DNA of 64,000 nt from Brevinema andersonii (GTDB lineage: Bacteria; Spirochaetota; Brevinematia; Brevinematales; Brevinemataceae). Under the pieces are notes generated by a model that saw nothing but the letters and a program-made list of their open reading frames with translations, searched no databases and had not been told where the DNA came from. The DNA is taken from the NCBI RefSeq assembly GCF_900112165.1, contig NZ_FOKY01000004.1, forward strand, positions 1 through 64,000. The letters run 5' to 3'. The position numbers were made by a program, and so were the translations under genes. Each line of letters begins with the position of its first letter. The first letter of the stretch is position 1. This document shows positions 28,024 through 37,585 of the stretch, piece after piece.

Positions 28024-28982
28024 ATGATGAAATATAATGTTTTTTCAAAAACTGTGAATTTTCTGACATTGGTTTCGTTTATTTTTGGTGCATGTTCGTT
28101 GACTCCTTCTCAAGAAATTGGCGAGACTGAAAATGGCAAAGAGAATCTTCAATATCAGAGAATGCCATTAGACTCCAGCCCATATTATGGGCGTTCGTTA
28201 TTAAATGGTAACTCTTTAAAAGCATATGATTTTATCCTTGAACATCACTTTACTTTAAGGTCAATGCTGGGTGTATAATGATATTTATCATAGTCTTTTA
28301 ATTTGATTAACAAAAATATTTACATAACCAAAGAAGAATTGAATCGTGTTCTTAACCATATTATGAATGATGATCCTTGCTTATATACGATGCACCCAGT
28401 TGCTAGTATAGAAACTTATCAAGGTTCTTCTGTTGATTGTATGTAGGGTTCCGTTCATCAACATCGGATTTATTATACATAGAAGAAATAGAAAAAATTT
28501 ATCAAAATACGGATAAAATTTTATAGAATATCTTGTCTGGGATGAAGGAAGCACAAAAAGTTCGGGTTATTCATGACGAATTTATAAAATTGGTTTGCTA
28601 TAGTATGCTCTTAGAACATGAAGGGGATCTTAGGGGTGCTTTTATAAACTTCAGAATGGTATGTGAAGGATATGCGCGAGGATTATTGTTTCTTTTTACA
28701 AAGAGCTGGTATTTTGGGTGTTTATATTGCTGGAGATACCCCTCAAGGAATGCATGCTGGGAAACCAAGGTCCGTATTGATGGTCAGTGGTATAATATAG
28801 CTCCTACATGGAATTATCTTGTTGGAGTGAATGCTGAAGTTATTTATGACTGTTTTTTGAAAAATGATGCTGAGTTTTATATCAATCATACTCCTAAAAC
28901 TGATACATATGGTTATGCAGTTCTCCCTGATTCCTCTGATCAAAGTTATGCGTTGTTAGACACTGAATTTGTTGTGCATTAA
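28024..28982 (+). pseudogene. Decayed lipoprotein gene with a transglutaminase-like domain
   Basis: The start encodes a signal peptide with a lipobox ending FIFGAC. The reading frame stops at 28276-28278. Coding-like sequence then continues in other frames (TKEELNRVLNHIMNDDP, ending in an in-frame TAG at 28444-28446), and from 28533 a transglutaminase-like domain appears: VCEGYARG, and, after a frame change near 28697, GVYIAGDTPQGMHA, then after another near 28760, VRIDGQWYNIAPTWN. The Cys, His and Asp triad regions are recognisable but spread over frames. At least four lesions, some at short homopolymers, make a functional product unlikely. Confidence 0.8.
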
Positions 28983-29023
28983 AGCCGCATGTAAGTTTTT
29001 TTTCTTAAAAAAATAAAAAAATA

Positions 29024-29053
29024 TTGATTGTGATGGTTTCAAAATGGTATAAT
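29024..29053 (+). promoter_or_regulatory. Promoter of the suf operon
   Basis: TTGATT (29024-29029), 18 nt, TATAAT (29048-29053), 46 nt before the sufB start. Confidence 0.65.
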
Positions 29054-29098
29054 TATTTAGGAGATTATTATTTCAAAATCATTCAGTAAGGAGTAAAT

Positions 29099-30544
29099 AT
29101 GAGTGATACAGCTTTACATGAATTTATGGAGCAGGAATATCAGCATGGATTTCACACAGATGTAGAAGTTGATCAGGCTCCTCTTGGGCTTAACGAAGAT
29201 ATTATTCGGCTTATAAGCGAACGCAAAGGTGAGCCAGAATATATGTTAGAATTTCGTCTTAAAGCGTATAAACACTGGTTGACAATGACCCCCCCCGAGT
29301 GGTCGCGCAATCAGTTAGAAAAAATAGATTTTCAGAAATTGCGTTATTATTCGGCCCCCAGAAAACGTTCTGGGCCTCAAAAGGCATCGCTAGATGAAGT
29401 AGATCCTGAAGTGTTAAAAACTTTTGAACGTTTGGGAATTCCGCTCAGCGAGCAAAAACGGCTAGCTAATGTTGCGGTTGATGCAATTTTTGATTCAGCG
29501 TCTGTTGCAACTACGCATCAAAAATTTCTTGCTCGTCACGGAATTATTTTTTGCTCAATCACCGAGGCTATCAAAGAATATCCCGATCTTATCAAACAAT
29601 ATTTAGGTTCAGTTGTTCCGGTTACGGATAATTATTATGCTGCTCTTAATTCGGCGGTATTTACGGATGGATCGTTTTGCTTCATACCGAAAGGTGTAGT
29701 CAGTCCAATGGATTTAAGCACATACTTTCGCATCAACTCTCAAGAAACAGGCCAGTTCGAGCGTACACTTATTGTTGCGGAAGAAAAAAGTTTTGTTAAT
29801 TATATTGAAGGCTGTACAGCACCACAATTTTCATCTCATCAGTTACATGCGGCTGTTGTGGAAATTGTTGCTTTAGAAGATGCCGTTGTGAATTATTCTA
29901 CAGTGCAGAATTGGTTTCCTGGCGATAAAGATGGAGATGGCGGCATTTACAACTTAGTTACCAAAAGAGGCATCTGTAAGGGTGATCGTTCTAAAATTAC
30001 ATGGACGCAGATTGAAGTTGGGTCGGCAGTTACGTGGAAGTATCCATCAGTAATTCTTAAGGGAGACCACAGTAGGGGGGAATTTTATTCCGTTGCACTT
30101 ACCAATAACAAGATGCAGGCTGATACTGGTACGCGTATGGTGCATTTAGGAAAAAATACAAGTTCTTACATTGTTTCAAAAGGGATTTCTGCGGGACAAA
30201 GCCGAAATGTTTACCGTGGTTTGGTGTCGATGGCGAAATCAGCAGTGAATGCAAAGAATTTCACTCAATGCGATTCCATGCTGATTGGTGGTGAATGTTC
30301 GGCAGTGACGTATCCCTATATTGAAGTTAAACATCCGTCATCGCAGATTGCTCACGAAGCAACTACCAGTCAGATCAGTGAAGAACAAATCTTTTACCTC
30401 CAATCGCGTGGCCTGGATAGAGAACAAGCAGTATCATATATTTTGAATGGATTTTGCCAGGAAGTATTTAAAAAATTGCCGGCCGAATTTTCTGTGGAAG
30501 CTGTTCGGCTGCTAGAATTGAAATTAGAAGATAGTATAGGATAA
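29099..30544 (+). CDS. sufB: Fe-S cluster assembly scaffold SufB
   Basis: 481 aa, full length. It forms the SufBC2D scaffold on which iron-sulfur clusters are built. Conserved blocks include [44 protein letters not shown]-like [10 protein letters not shown], and the C-terminal [12 protein letters not shown] followed by [17 protein letters not shown] ribosome site. First gene of sufBCDSU; a short C7 run (29290-29296) inside it keeps the frame. Confidence 0.96.
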   Translation: MSDTALHEFMEQEYQHGFHTDVEVDQAPLGLNEDIIRLISERKGEPEYMLEFRLKAYKHWLTMTPPEWSRNQLEKIDFQKLRYYSAPRKRSGPQKASLDEVDPEVLKTFERLGIPLSEQKRLANVAVDAIFDSASVATTHQKFLARHGIIFCSITEAIKEYPDLIKQYLGSVVPVTDNYYAALNSAVFTDGSFCFIPKGVVSPMDLSTYFRINSQETGQFERTLIVAEEKSFVNYIEGCTAPQFSSHQLHAAVVEIVALEDAVVNYSTVQNWFPGDKDGDGGIYNLVTKRGICKGDRSKITWTQIEVGSAVTWKYPSVILKGDHSRGEFYSVALTNNKMQADTGTRMVHLGKNTSSYIVSKGISAGQSRNVYRGLVSMAKSAVNAKNFTQCDSMLIGGECSAVTYPYIEVKHPSSQIAHEATTSQISEEQIFYLQSRGLDREQAVSYILNGFCQEVFKKLPAEFSVEAVRLLELKLEDSIG

Positions 30545-30566
30545 AATAAAGTATTAAGGACAAATT

Positions 30567-31328
30567 ATGTTAAAAATAGAGAATCTCCATGTACGAATTG
30601 AAGAAAAAGAAATATTAAAAGGTATATCATTAGAGTTCAAAAAAGGCGAAATTCATGCTGTTATGGGTAGAAATGGCTGTGGAAAAAGCACCTTGGCCAA
30701 AGTTATTGCTGGGCACCCCGATTATGAAGTTACGGATGGCGATATTTTAGTAATGCAGGATAGTACTTATGTTTCGATGCTGGAAATGGAACCCGAAGAA
30801 CGTGCTGCTTTAGGAGTATTTGTGGGGTTTCAAACGCCTGTGGCTATTCCTGGACTTGATAATGAAAGTTTTTTACGTACTGTTTACAATAATTATCGCG
30901 AGCGGCACGGGTTAGAACGTATGGATGCTGTGGATTTTCGTGAATTTGTGAGCGAGAAAATGACAAATTTAAGTATGGGCGAAGAGTTCCTTAGTCGTGG
31001 TGTTAATAGTGGTTTTTCTGGAGGTGAGCGTAAAAAAAATGAAATGATTCAACTGTCTCTATTAGAACCTAGTTTGGCAGTTCTTGATGAAATTGATTCT
31101 GGTTTGGATGTTGATGCACTTGCTACAATTTGTAGCGATATCAAAAAATTGAAAACAACTGATAATACTTTTGTGCTTATTACACATTATAATCGTATTT
31201 TGAAACATTTAAAACCGGATTTTATCCATGTTTTCAATGACGGCAAATTGGTACTTAGTTCGAATGATGCTGAACTTGCCCATCAAATTGAAGAGCAGGG
31301 TTTTGAATCGTTCCTGAAGGGGGCGTAA
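30567..31328 (+). CDS. sufC: Fe-S assembly ATPase SufC
   Basis: 253 aa, ABC-type ATPase that drives conformational change of SufBC2D. Walker A GRNGCGKST, signature SGGERKKNE (the SufC-specific variant), Walker B LAVLDEIDSGLDVDAL and the switch His in LITHYNRIL are intact. It lies 22 nt after sufB and its stop abuts the sufD ATG. Confidence 0.97.
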   Translation: MLKIENLHVRIEEKEILKGISLEFKKGEIHAVMGRNGCGKSTLAKVIAGHPDYEVTDGDILVMQDSTYVSMLEMEPEERAALGVFVGFQTPVAIPGLDNESFLRTVYNNYRERHGLERMDAVDFREFVSEKMTNLSMGEEFLSRGVNSGFSGGERKKNEMIQLSLLEPSLAVLDEIDSGLDVDALATICSDIKKLKTTDNTFVLITHYNRILKHLKPDFIHVFNDGKLVLSSNDAELAHQIEEQGFESFLKGA

Positions 31329-32462
31329 ATGAAAACTTTAGATGCTTATTTTCAAGAGTATCTTGGTGATCGATCCAATGATAAAGCTGTTATATTTCCA
31401 AACGTCAAAAGTGAAGAATACCGCTACAGTATGATTGTTCCCAAATTGGCATCGATGGCATTGGATCCTTTCCAAAAAGGTCAAATTATTGATGTGCTAT
31501 GGGAAAGTGATTATAATTTTTTTTCTGATCAACAAAGTGAATTTTTCTCATTAATGGCCTATGATCAGCTATCTCCTTATTTTTTTAGACATAAGAATTA
31601 TTTCAAACAAGCAAGCATAGCAAAAGATCCTTTGTTTTATAATATTAAATTTCCAGAATCGCGTGATACTATGACGATTACTTTTGCTGGTAGTAAAGGG
31701 TCGCTGATGGATAAAAAAGTTTATATTTGTGTTGGGGCAAACCGTAAAGTGAAAATCTATATTAATTTTTTGTCTGAACATAGTTCACTAATGATGCCAC
31801 TTATCTTTGTTGAAGCAGGTGCTTACAGTCATGTAGAAGTTATCTATGTTGTGCCTCCTTTGTTTAATCGAGGTGTGATACTGCCTATTTACGAATTTAT
31901 TGCGCAAAAAAACAGTCATATTTCATTGCAGACGTTCACGGAGGGAATAGAGTTTCACCGCTTAGCATTTATTGGTTATCTTGCCGGTACTGAGAGCCAT
32001 ATTGATTTGCGCACTGGATTTTGCCTGCGCGGCAAAGAAGCATGTGATTTATATGTGCGTATGTTCCATGAGGCTCCTGACAGTACTAGCAACCAAATGA
32101 TCAAAGCATCTACTTTTGACTCTTCGACGATGAATTTTAATGGTCAAATTTATGCAAATCACGAAGCAAAAAATATTTATGCTTATCAGATGTTGAAAGG
32201 GATGCTTTTGGGAGAAGATTCACAGATTTTTGCCCGACCCCAATTGGATATTGAGTATTTTGAGCTGGCCTGTTCGCATGGGGTTTCTATCGGTGGCTTT
32301 GATCCGGAAGAACTCTTTTATCTGAGAAGTCGAGGTGTTGCTGATAAAGATGTGTATCCTTTGTTGCTTTACGGGTTTTTTGCAGAGCCTTTTATGGAAT
32401 TGGATTTGGAAGATTTTTGGATTTCCAAGATAAAAACCGCACTTGGTACAGAGGCATCTTAA
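31329..32462 (+). CDS. sufD: Fe-S assembly scaffold subunit SufD
   Basis: 377 aa. Weaker in the N-terminal half, as normal for SufD, with the conserved C-terminal half: NFNGQIYANHEAKNIYAYQ, DSQIFARPQLDIEYFELACSHG and a FYLRSRGV block. It pairs with SufB in the scaffold. The family histidine in ACSHG is present. Immediately follows sufC. Confidence 0.93.
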   Translation: MKTLDAYFQEYLGDRSNDKAVIFPNVKSEEYRYSMIVPKLASMALDPFQKGQIIDVLWESDYNFFSDQQSEFFSLMAYDQLSPYFFRHKNYFKQASIAKDPLFYNIKFPESRDTMTITFAGSKGSLMDKKVYICVGANRKVKIYINFLSEHSSLMMPLIFVEAGAYSHVEVIYVVPPLFNRGVILPIYEFIAQKNSHISLQTFTEGIEFHRLAFIGYLAGTESHIDLRTGFCLRGKEACDLYVRMFHEAPDSTSNQMIKASTFDSSTMNFNGQIYANHEAKNIYAYQMLKGMLLGEDSQIFARPQLDIEYFELACSHGVSIGGFDPEELFYLRSRGVADKDVYPLLLYGFFAEPFMELDLEDFWISKIKTALGTEAS

Positions 32463-32463
32463 A

Positions 32464-33699
32464 ATGGCTGAACTTGGACAAGTTATTGCTTCTATTCGTG
32501 ATAATTTTTCGTTTTTTTCAATGCCGAACAACCAAAATTGGGTTTATTTTGATAATGCTGCAACTGCTCTTAAACCTGATGCTGTTCTTAAAGCAGTGCA
32601 CGGTTATGATACGGAATATACGGCAAATATTCACCGTGCTGTATTCGACAACAGCTACAAGGCCAGCGAAGCATATGAAAATGCACGCTCCATAACAGCA
32701 CGTTTTTTGGGAGCAACGTATCCAGAAGAAGTTATTTTTACATCAGGAACGACAGCGTCTGTTAATTTATTTGCCCGAAGTTTTGCGGAAACCTTTCTTC
32801 AACCTGGTGACCGCGTTGTTTTATCAGAAATGGAACACCATGCTAACATGCTGCCATGGCAAAAATTGGCTTGCGAATTTAATTTCGAATTGGCTTTTAT
32901 TCCGATTACGGAAAAAGGAGAGTTAGATCTTTCTGACATTGATATATTACTAAGCAGCAACACAAAGTTGCTTGCAATAACTGCTGTTTCCAATACATTG
33001 GGAACGATAAATCCTATTGATTTTTTGGCGGAAAAGTGTAAAGAAAAAAATATTTTTGTTTTTGTTGATGCTGCTCAAAGTGTAACTCATCAGCCCTATT
33101 GTTTAGCTGAAAGTGCTATTGATTTTTTGGCATTTTCCGGCCATAAGATTTTTGGTCCTACGGGAATAGGTGTATTATGGGGGCGAAAAGATTTGCTCAA
33201 AAAAATGCCTCCTTTCTTTTACGGAGGAGGTATGGTTTATGATGTATCACTGGAGCAAGCTACTTATGCTTCATTACCATCTCGATTCGAAGCCGGAACA
33301 CCGCCCATTGCTCAAGCGATTGGTTTGGGAGCCGCTTTAGAATATGTACAACAGTTAGGTTGGCAAGCTATTAAAGAAATTGAAGCACAAAATATTGAAC
33401 GTGGCAAGAAAATATTCAACCGATTCAAGGATTATGTTTCGTTGGTTGGAGATTCTACTAATAGAGTACCGATTTTTTCTTTTGCGGTCGATGGCATTCA
33501 TCCTCATGACGCTGGTTCGTTTTTCAGTGAAGCTAAAGTTGCTGTGCGTACGGGGCATCAATGTACACAGCCTGTAATGAAACGTTATTGCTTGCCGTCG
33601 GTGTCACGGATTTCAGCTTCTATTTACAATACAGAGCAAGATTGGCAGCAGTTTGAAGCTGCTTTGTCAGCTCTTTTGGAGTTTTTTTATGTCAAATAA
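32464..33699 (+). CDS. sufS: Cysteine desulfurase SufS
   Basis: 411 aa from ATG 32464; an earlier in-frame start at 32443 lies within sufD. PLP enzyme that takes sulfur from cysteine. PLP lysine is in DFLAFSGHKIFGPTGIG and the reactive cysteine in RTGHQCTQP, with the short SufS-type (group II) loop. It passes sulfur to SufU, encoded next. It is separated from the sufD stop by 1 nt. Confidence 0.96.
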   Translation: MAELGQVIASIRDNFSFFSMPNNQNWVYFDNAATALKPDAVLKAVHGYDTEYTANIHRAVFDNSYKASEAYENARSITARFLGATYPEEVIFTSGTTASVNLFARSFAETFLQPGDRVVLSEMEHHANMLPWQKLACEFNFELAFIPITEKGELDLSDIDILLSSNTKLLAITAVSNTLGTINPIDFLAEKCKEKNIFVFVDAAQSVTHQPYCLAESAIDFLAFSGHKIFGPTGIGVLWGRKDLLKKMPPFFYGGGMVYDVSLEQATYASLPSRFEAGTPPIAQAIGLGAALEYVQQLGWQAIKEIEAQNIERGKKIFNRFKDYVSLVGDSTNRVPIFSFAVDGIHPHDAGSFFSEAKVAVRTGHQCTQPVMKRYCLPSVSRISASIYNTEQDWQQFEAALSALLEFFYVK

Positions 33700-34162
33700 C
33701 TTGGCAAGTTTATATCAGGAATTAATTCTTGAACATAGTCGTAATCCCCGTAATTTTGGGACTCTTCCGGTGCCACCAGCTCAGGAAGGTTGGGGGGTTA
33801 ATCCGTCGTGTGGCGATAAACTGGTGTTGTATTTGGAAAAAGATAGTGATAAAATTGTCAACATCAAATATGATAATGAGGGATGTGCTATTTTTAAGGC
33901 TTCCTGTTCATTGATGAGCCAGATGTTGATGGGAAAAACAACAGAGGAAGTAAAAAAAATTCTTAATGTCTACATGGATTCTCTTATACTTAGTAATGAT
34001 GTGCCAGATAATGAAAGTATAGAATTATTAGGTAAATTGAAAATTTTCGAAAATGTAAAAAATTATCCAGCCCGTGTGAAGTGTGCTGCTTTATTTGCGC
34101 GTACAATGCAGAGTATGCTGGATAATGAAAATACGGTTGTCAGTTCTGAAGATATTTCTTAA
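33689..34162 (+). CDS. sufU: Sulfur-transfer/Fe-S assembly protein SufU
   Basis: 157 aa from ATG 33689, overlapping sufS by 11 nt. The three zinc/sulfur cysteines are visible: NPSCGDKL, GCAIFKASCSLM and the third in VKCAALF, together with the SufU-type insertion after the second. It accepts persulfide from SufS by zinc-ligand exchange. This gene content (SufBCDSU, no SufE) is the Gram-positive and spirochaete arrangement. Confidence 0.95.
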   Translation: MSNNLASLYQELILEHSRNPRNFGTLPVPPAQEGWGVNPSCGDKLVLYLEKDSDKIVNIKYDNEGCAIFKASCSLMSQMLMGKTTEEVKKILNVYMDSLILSNDVPDNESIELLGKLKIFENVKNYPARVKCAALFARTMQSMLDNENTVVSSEDIS

Positions 34163-34197
34163 TTGAGATCTTATACGGTCTCAAATTTTTTTTTTTT
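34163..34197 (+). terminator. Terminator of the suf operon
   Basis: Stem TTGAGA(TC) at 34163-34170 with (GG)TCTCAA at 34177-34184 (8 bp with one G-T pair), 6-nt loop, then 12 consecutive T (34186-34197). Confidence 0.95.
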
Positions 34198-34232
34198 GTT
34201 CCGATATTGAGATATCTTGTGGGAGGCGTGCC

Positions 34233-35138
34233 GTGCGATTAGTATTTTTTTGTTTGCTGTTGATTAATAGTTCTGCTTTTGGATTGATGGCGAAAATTTC
34301 TTTTGCCAAGCAAAATTATACCAGTTCTGAACCTATACAAATAGTTCTTTCGGTGTATAATACGAATAATAAAAGCGTTAATATTGCATTATCAGATACT
34401 TTGTACCAAACCATTAGTTTTGAACTCCGCACAATAAAAAATGAAGCAGTTCCTCTTAAACCATCTGTGGATGCACAAGTAAGAACTATCTATGCAAATC
34501 CTTCTTTGTACCGATATATTACTCTTGAGCCGAATGAAATTTTTTCACGTATTTTTGATTTGCGCGACTTTTTTGATATAACAGCTTTCAATTCGTATTA
34601 CGTAAAGGCGTCGTTTTTTCCGGATCCCGATAATCGGGCCGAGTTTTTTAAATCCGATTATACGGTATTTACGCATATTCCTCCAGTGTCTGTTCAGCAA
34701 GAAATAGTTCTTGTGCAGACAGAAAGAGAAAAAATACTTCAAGAAGCAAAACTTTTGCTTCCTAGCGAAAGTATTGCAGACTTGTTTGAAGCGCAAGCTG
34801 TAAAAGATTGGGAACGATTCTTGGTGCATATCGATGCAGAACGTTTGATCAACAGCTTTGATAATTATGCTCAGCAGTACAATGCTGCACGTGAGGGGTC
34901 CTTTAAATTAGATATTCTGGAAAATTTCAAACGCTTTCTCACTGTCCATTGGAACTCAACGTTGATCAGCTATGATATTAAAGAAACTCTTATTCAGGAA
35001 AATAAAGCATATGTTACTGTCGACGCTGTTGAAGGAATAAGATTCACTAGCCGCCGATTGCGTTATAATTTCATTATGTACAAAAATGGAGCTGGTCAGT
35101 GGTTGATTGAAGATTATACGGTGCTTGCTTTAAATTGA
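34233..35138 (+). CDS. Exported protein of unknown function
   Basis: 301 aa, starting at GTG 34233 with GGGAGG upstream. The signal peptide (1-17, cut near SAFG) is followed by a beta-rich half that looks Ig-like (YTSSEPIQIVLSVYNTNNKSVNI), then a helical middle (about 160-220). The C-terminal 80 residues resemble an NTF2-like or SnoaL-like fold, ending in GAGQWLIEDYTVL. No lipobox. No promoter is evident between the suf terminator and the gene, so read-through may matter. Confidence 0.65.
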   Translation: MRLVFFCLLLINSSAFGLMAKISFAKQNYTSSEPIQIVLSVYNTNNKSVNIALSDTLYQTISFELRTIKNEAVPLKPSVDAQVRTIYANPSLYRYITLEPNEIFSRIFDLRDFFDITAFNSYYVKASFFPDPDNRAEFFKSDYTVFTHIPPVSVQQEIVLVQTEREKILQEAKLLLPSESIADLFEAQAVKDWERFLVHIDAERLINSFDNYAQQYNAAREGSFKLDILENFKRFLTVHWNSTLISYDIKETLIQENKAYVTVDAVEGIRFTSRRLRYNFIMYKNGAGQWLIEDYTVLALN

Positions 35139-35151
35139 TTGGGATCAATAC

Positions 35152-35180
35152 TTGAATTTCTATAAGAGTTATGGTATAAT
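35152..35180 (+). promoter_or_regulatory. Promoter of the M23 peptidase gene
   Basis: TTGAAT (35152-35157), 17 nt with an extended TGG element, TATAAT (35175-35180). Confidence 0.8.
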
Positions 35181-35198
35181 GCCAGATAAGGAGTACTT

Positions 35199-36287
35199 AT
35201 GTTGGATACCATATGGGTAATATTGATTCAGTCAAAAAATAATATGACCAGTTTTATTGATAATTTAAAAAAATATTTTATTAAAAATTCTATTCGTTTA
35301 TTTGCTCATGCTTCAGAGATTGATGTTCCTGGTTTCAAATCTTATTCTATTCCAAAACAAATTACTATGGTAGCAGGGATCCTAGTATTTTTGTTAATGC
35401 TGGCGTTTTTCTTTGGCACACAGAGGCCGCTATCCTATAGTAAAATGGGAGATGCGGTTATTACTTCGGTGATTGCAGAGAAAGAATTTAATACGATTGC
35501 GCTTCGTAAATCTATCGAAACTAAACAAGATTTAGATATGCTGTCAAAAAAAAAACCATTAGCTTTTGCATTTTATCGGATTCTTCCTGGAGAAAATATG
35601 TCTTCTGTTGCACAGAAATTTGGACTTTCTATTTCTACAGTACTATCGTTGAACAGTTTAGATAATGCACATTCCGTTAGAGTTGGTCAGCGTATTTTAT
35701 TAGCGACCCGTTCTGGTATTATATACAATTCTACCCAAGATGAACCTTTATCTTCGATAGCGGAACGTTATGGTATTTCTTTTGATGACACGATGCTTGT
35801 TAATAGTTTGGATTCTACAGATATTTCGGAAGGCAAAACTTTATTTCTACCAGGTGCCAATTTTACTGTAAAAGCCATGGCCGAAATTTTAGGTTATTCG
35901 TTTGTGGCTCCTGTGAAACGTTTTCGTTTTACTTCTCGATTTGGTTATAGGCGTCATCCTTTGGGATTAGGGCGACGTTTGCATGCTGGAATAGATCTTG
36001 CTGCTCCAACAGGTACGCCTATTTATACTGCACGAGAAGGTCGTGTGATTTTTTCTGGTTCTGATGGAGGGTATGGTTTAATGGTGCGTATTCGCCATCA
36101 AAATGGATTTACTACTTATTATGCTCATATGTCGAAGATCCGCGTAAAAACGGGTGATTGGGTAATAGAAAATCAACGTATTGGTGATGTTGGCAATACG
36201 GGACGTTCGACAGGACCTCATTTGCACTTTGAAATCCGAAAATATGGAAAACCTGTTAATCCTTTAACACATGGTCTGCAATTGTAA
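35199..36287 (+). CDS. LysM and M23-domain peptidoglycan endopeptidase
   Basis: 362 aa. A cytoplasmic head (1-55) is followed by one membrane helix (about 57-77), two LysM peptidoglycan-binding motifs (YRILPGENMSSVAQKFGLS and a second weaker copy), and a C-terminal M23 zinc peptidase: HAGIDLAAPTGTP (HxxxD) and GPHLHFEIRK (HxH). All four active-site positions are intact, so it is likely an active cross-link-cutting enzyme rather than an EnvC/NlpD-like activator. AAGGAG ribosome site. Confidence 0.9.
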   Translation: MLDTIWVILIQSKNNMTSFIDNLKKYFIKNSIRLFAHASEIDVPGFKSYSIPKQITMVAGILVFLLMLAFFFGTQRPLSYSKMGDAVITSVIAEKEFNTIALRKSIETKQDLDMLSKKKPLAFAFYRILPGENMSSVAQKFGLSISTVLSLNSLDNAHSVRVGQRILLATRSGIIYNSTQDEPLSSIAERYGISFDDTMLVNSLDSTDISEGKTLFLPGANFTVKAMAEILGYSFVAPVKRFRFTSRFGYRRHPLGLGRRLHAGIDLAAPTGTPIYTAREGRVIFSGSDGGYGLMVRIRHQNGFTTYYAHMSKIRVKTGDWVIENQRIGDVGNTGRSTGPHLHFEIRKYGKPVNPLTHGLQL

Positions 36288-36309
36288 TTTAAGTTATTTT
36301 ATTAAACTA

Positions 36310-36338
36310 TTGACAAAAAAATCAAATTCTATTATAAT
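36310..36338 (+). promoter_or_regulatory. Promoter of the rpsF-to-dnaB cluster
   Basis: Consensus TTGACA (36310-36315), 17 nt, TATAAT (36333-36338). Confidence 0.9.
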
Positions 36339-36350
36339 TTTTTTATTATC

Positions 36351-36380
36351 GACCTTCTTCCCAGAAATGGGCATGGTCCG
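36351..36380 (+). promoter_or_regulatory. Candidate S6:S18 autoregulatory leader
   Basis: The leader of rpsF folds into GACC (36351-36354) with GGTC (36375-36378) and an upper stem CCCA/TGGG closed by GAAA, with an asymmetric internal loop. It is followed by CCG overlapping the end of the lower stem. A hairpin with a CCG element before rpsF is the known binding motif of the S6:S18 complex, which represses its own operon. Structure read by eye only. Confidence 0.5.
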
Positions 36381-36392
36381 AAAGGAGGAAAT

Positions 36393-36680
36393 ATGCAGAG
36401 AAAGTATGAAATCGCTTTTCTACTCCGCGAAAACGAATATACAGCAGTAATAGAGCGTATTAAATCAGCTCTTGAAAAAGTCAGTGCAGGTCTTCAGTCT
36501 GAAGATACGAAAATGGGAGTACGAGAGTTAGCTTATATTTTGATCAAAAATCGTGAGAAATTTCGCCGTGCTTTTTATTATTTTGTTAAAGTGGAAGCGA
36601 CGCCTGAACAAATACGTAATTTTGAACAAGAAACTAAGTATGATCAGGGTATACTACGTCGTATGATTGTTGCGGAGTAA
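36393..36680 (+). CDS. rpsF: Ribosomal protein bS6
   Basis: 95 aa. Recognisable S6 pattern (RKYEIAFLLRENE..., MGVRELAYILIKNREKFRRAFYYFVKVEATPEQI). 30S subunit protein that pairs with S18 in the platform. Short, without the acidic tail seen in E. coli. Strong ribosome site (AAAGGAGG). ssb follows after 3 nt. Confidence 0.93.
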   Translation: MQRKYEIAFLLRENEYTAVIERIKSALEKVSAGLQSEDTKMGVRELAYILIKNREKFRRAFYYFVKVEATPEQIRNFEQETKYDQGILRRMIVAE

Positions 36681-36683
36681 CTT

Positions 36684-37160
36684 GTGGCTTGGGATATCAA
36701 TAGAGTAATATTAATTGGCCGTTTATCTAATGATGTTGATCTTCGTTATACGCCCAGTGGTGCTGCTGTTGCTAAATTTGGTCTTGCGGTAGGTGGGAGG
36801 CCAAATAGAGAGAATCAAGATTCAGTTTCATTTTTTAATATTGTAGTTTGGAATAAAACTGCCGAATTTTGTGGCCAATATTTGAAAAAAGGTGATCGTA
36901 TTGCTATTGATGGTCGTTTGGAACAACGTTCTTGGACTGCACAAGATGGCGCTCGGCGTTCTGTAGTTGAAATTATTGCTGATAGGGTTGAGTCATTAGG
37001 ATCTGCAGGTGTGTCTTATTTTAATAATAACAATAATACTCAAGCAGCACCTAAACCGGTTGCTCCTCAAAAACGAGAAGATGATTATTATGATAATACA
37101 GATTTTAACGATGCTCCCTTAGATGGTTATGATCCTTTTGATGAAGAAGTTCCGTTTTAA
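36684..37160 (+). CDS. ssb: Single-stranded DNA-binding protein
   Basis: 158 aa, GTG start. OB fold in residues 1-110 (INRVILIGRLSNDVDLRYTPSGAAVAKFGLAVG..., FFNIVVWNKTAEFC), then a disordered Asn/Pro linker and the acidic tip DPFDEEVPF that recruits repair and replication partners. The position between rpsF and rpsR is conserved in many bacteria. Confidence 0.96.
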   Translation: MAWDINRVILIGRLSNDVDLRYTPSGAAVAKFGLAVGGRPNRENQDSVSFFNIVVWNKTAEFCGQYLKKGDRIAIDGRLEQRSWTAQDGARRSVVEIIADRVESLGSAGVSYFNNNNNTQAAPKPVAPQKREDDYYDNTDFNDAPLDGYDPFDEEVPF

Positions 37161-37184
37161 GTAAACTAATTTTTGGAGAATATT

Positions 37185-37574
37185 ATGTTTGAAGAACAAA
37201 AAAAAATTAATCCCCAAGAAGGTCTGGAAGATGCTGGTCAGATCTTAGGAGATTTGAATAAAAAAAATAATCAGGAAAAAGAAGATCGTCTTGCTAGAGA
37301 AAATCAAGGACGTATGCCTAAAGATAATCATTTTCGTGGTGGATCTAAAAAGAAATCATTTTTTGCAAAAAAAGTATGTAAATTTTCAACTGGACAAATA
37401 GATCCAGCTTCTATTAATTATAAAAATGTTGAACTATTGAAGCGATTTATTATGCCTAGTGGTAAAATTGTTCCACGTAGAATAACAGGAACATGCTCAA
37501 AATATCAGCGTATACTTGCTAATGAAATTAAAAAAGCACGTATTTTAGCATTATTACCATTTTCTGCTCGTTAA
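37185..37574 (+). CDS. rpsR: Ribosomal protein bS18 with long N-terminal extension
   Basis: 129 aa from ATG 37185 with GGAG upstream (an earlier in-frame TTG at 37173 is rejected). The C-terminal 67 residues are a normal S18 core ([45 protein letters not shown]). The first 60 residues are a charged, low-complexity extension ([30 protein letters not shown]) that typical 75-aa S18 proteins lack. Its role is unknown. Confidence 0.93.
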   Translation: MFEEQKKINPQEGLEDAGQILGDLNKKNNQEKEDRLARENQGRMPKDNHFRGGSKKKSFFAKKVCKFSTGQIDPASINYKNVELLKRFIMPSGKIVPRRITGTCSKYQRILANEIKKARILALLPFSAR

Positions 37575-37585
37575 AGGGTAAAATA

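Noticed and set aside
29290-29296. C7 run in sufB as a phase-variable tract
   Set aside because: Too short for efficient slippage, and sufB is a housekeeping gene in frame across it.
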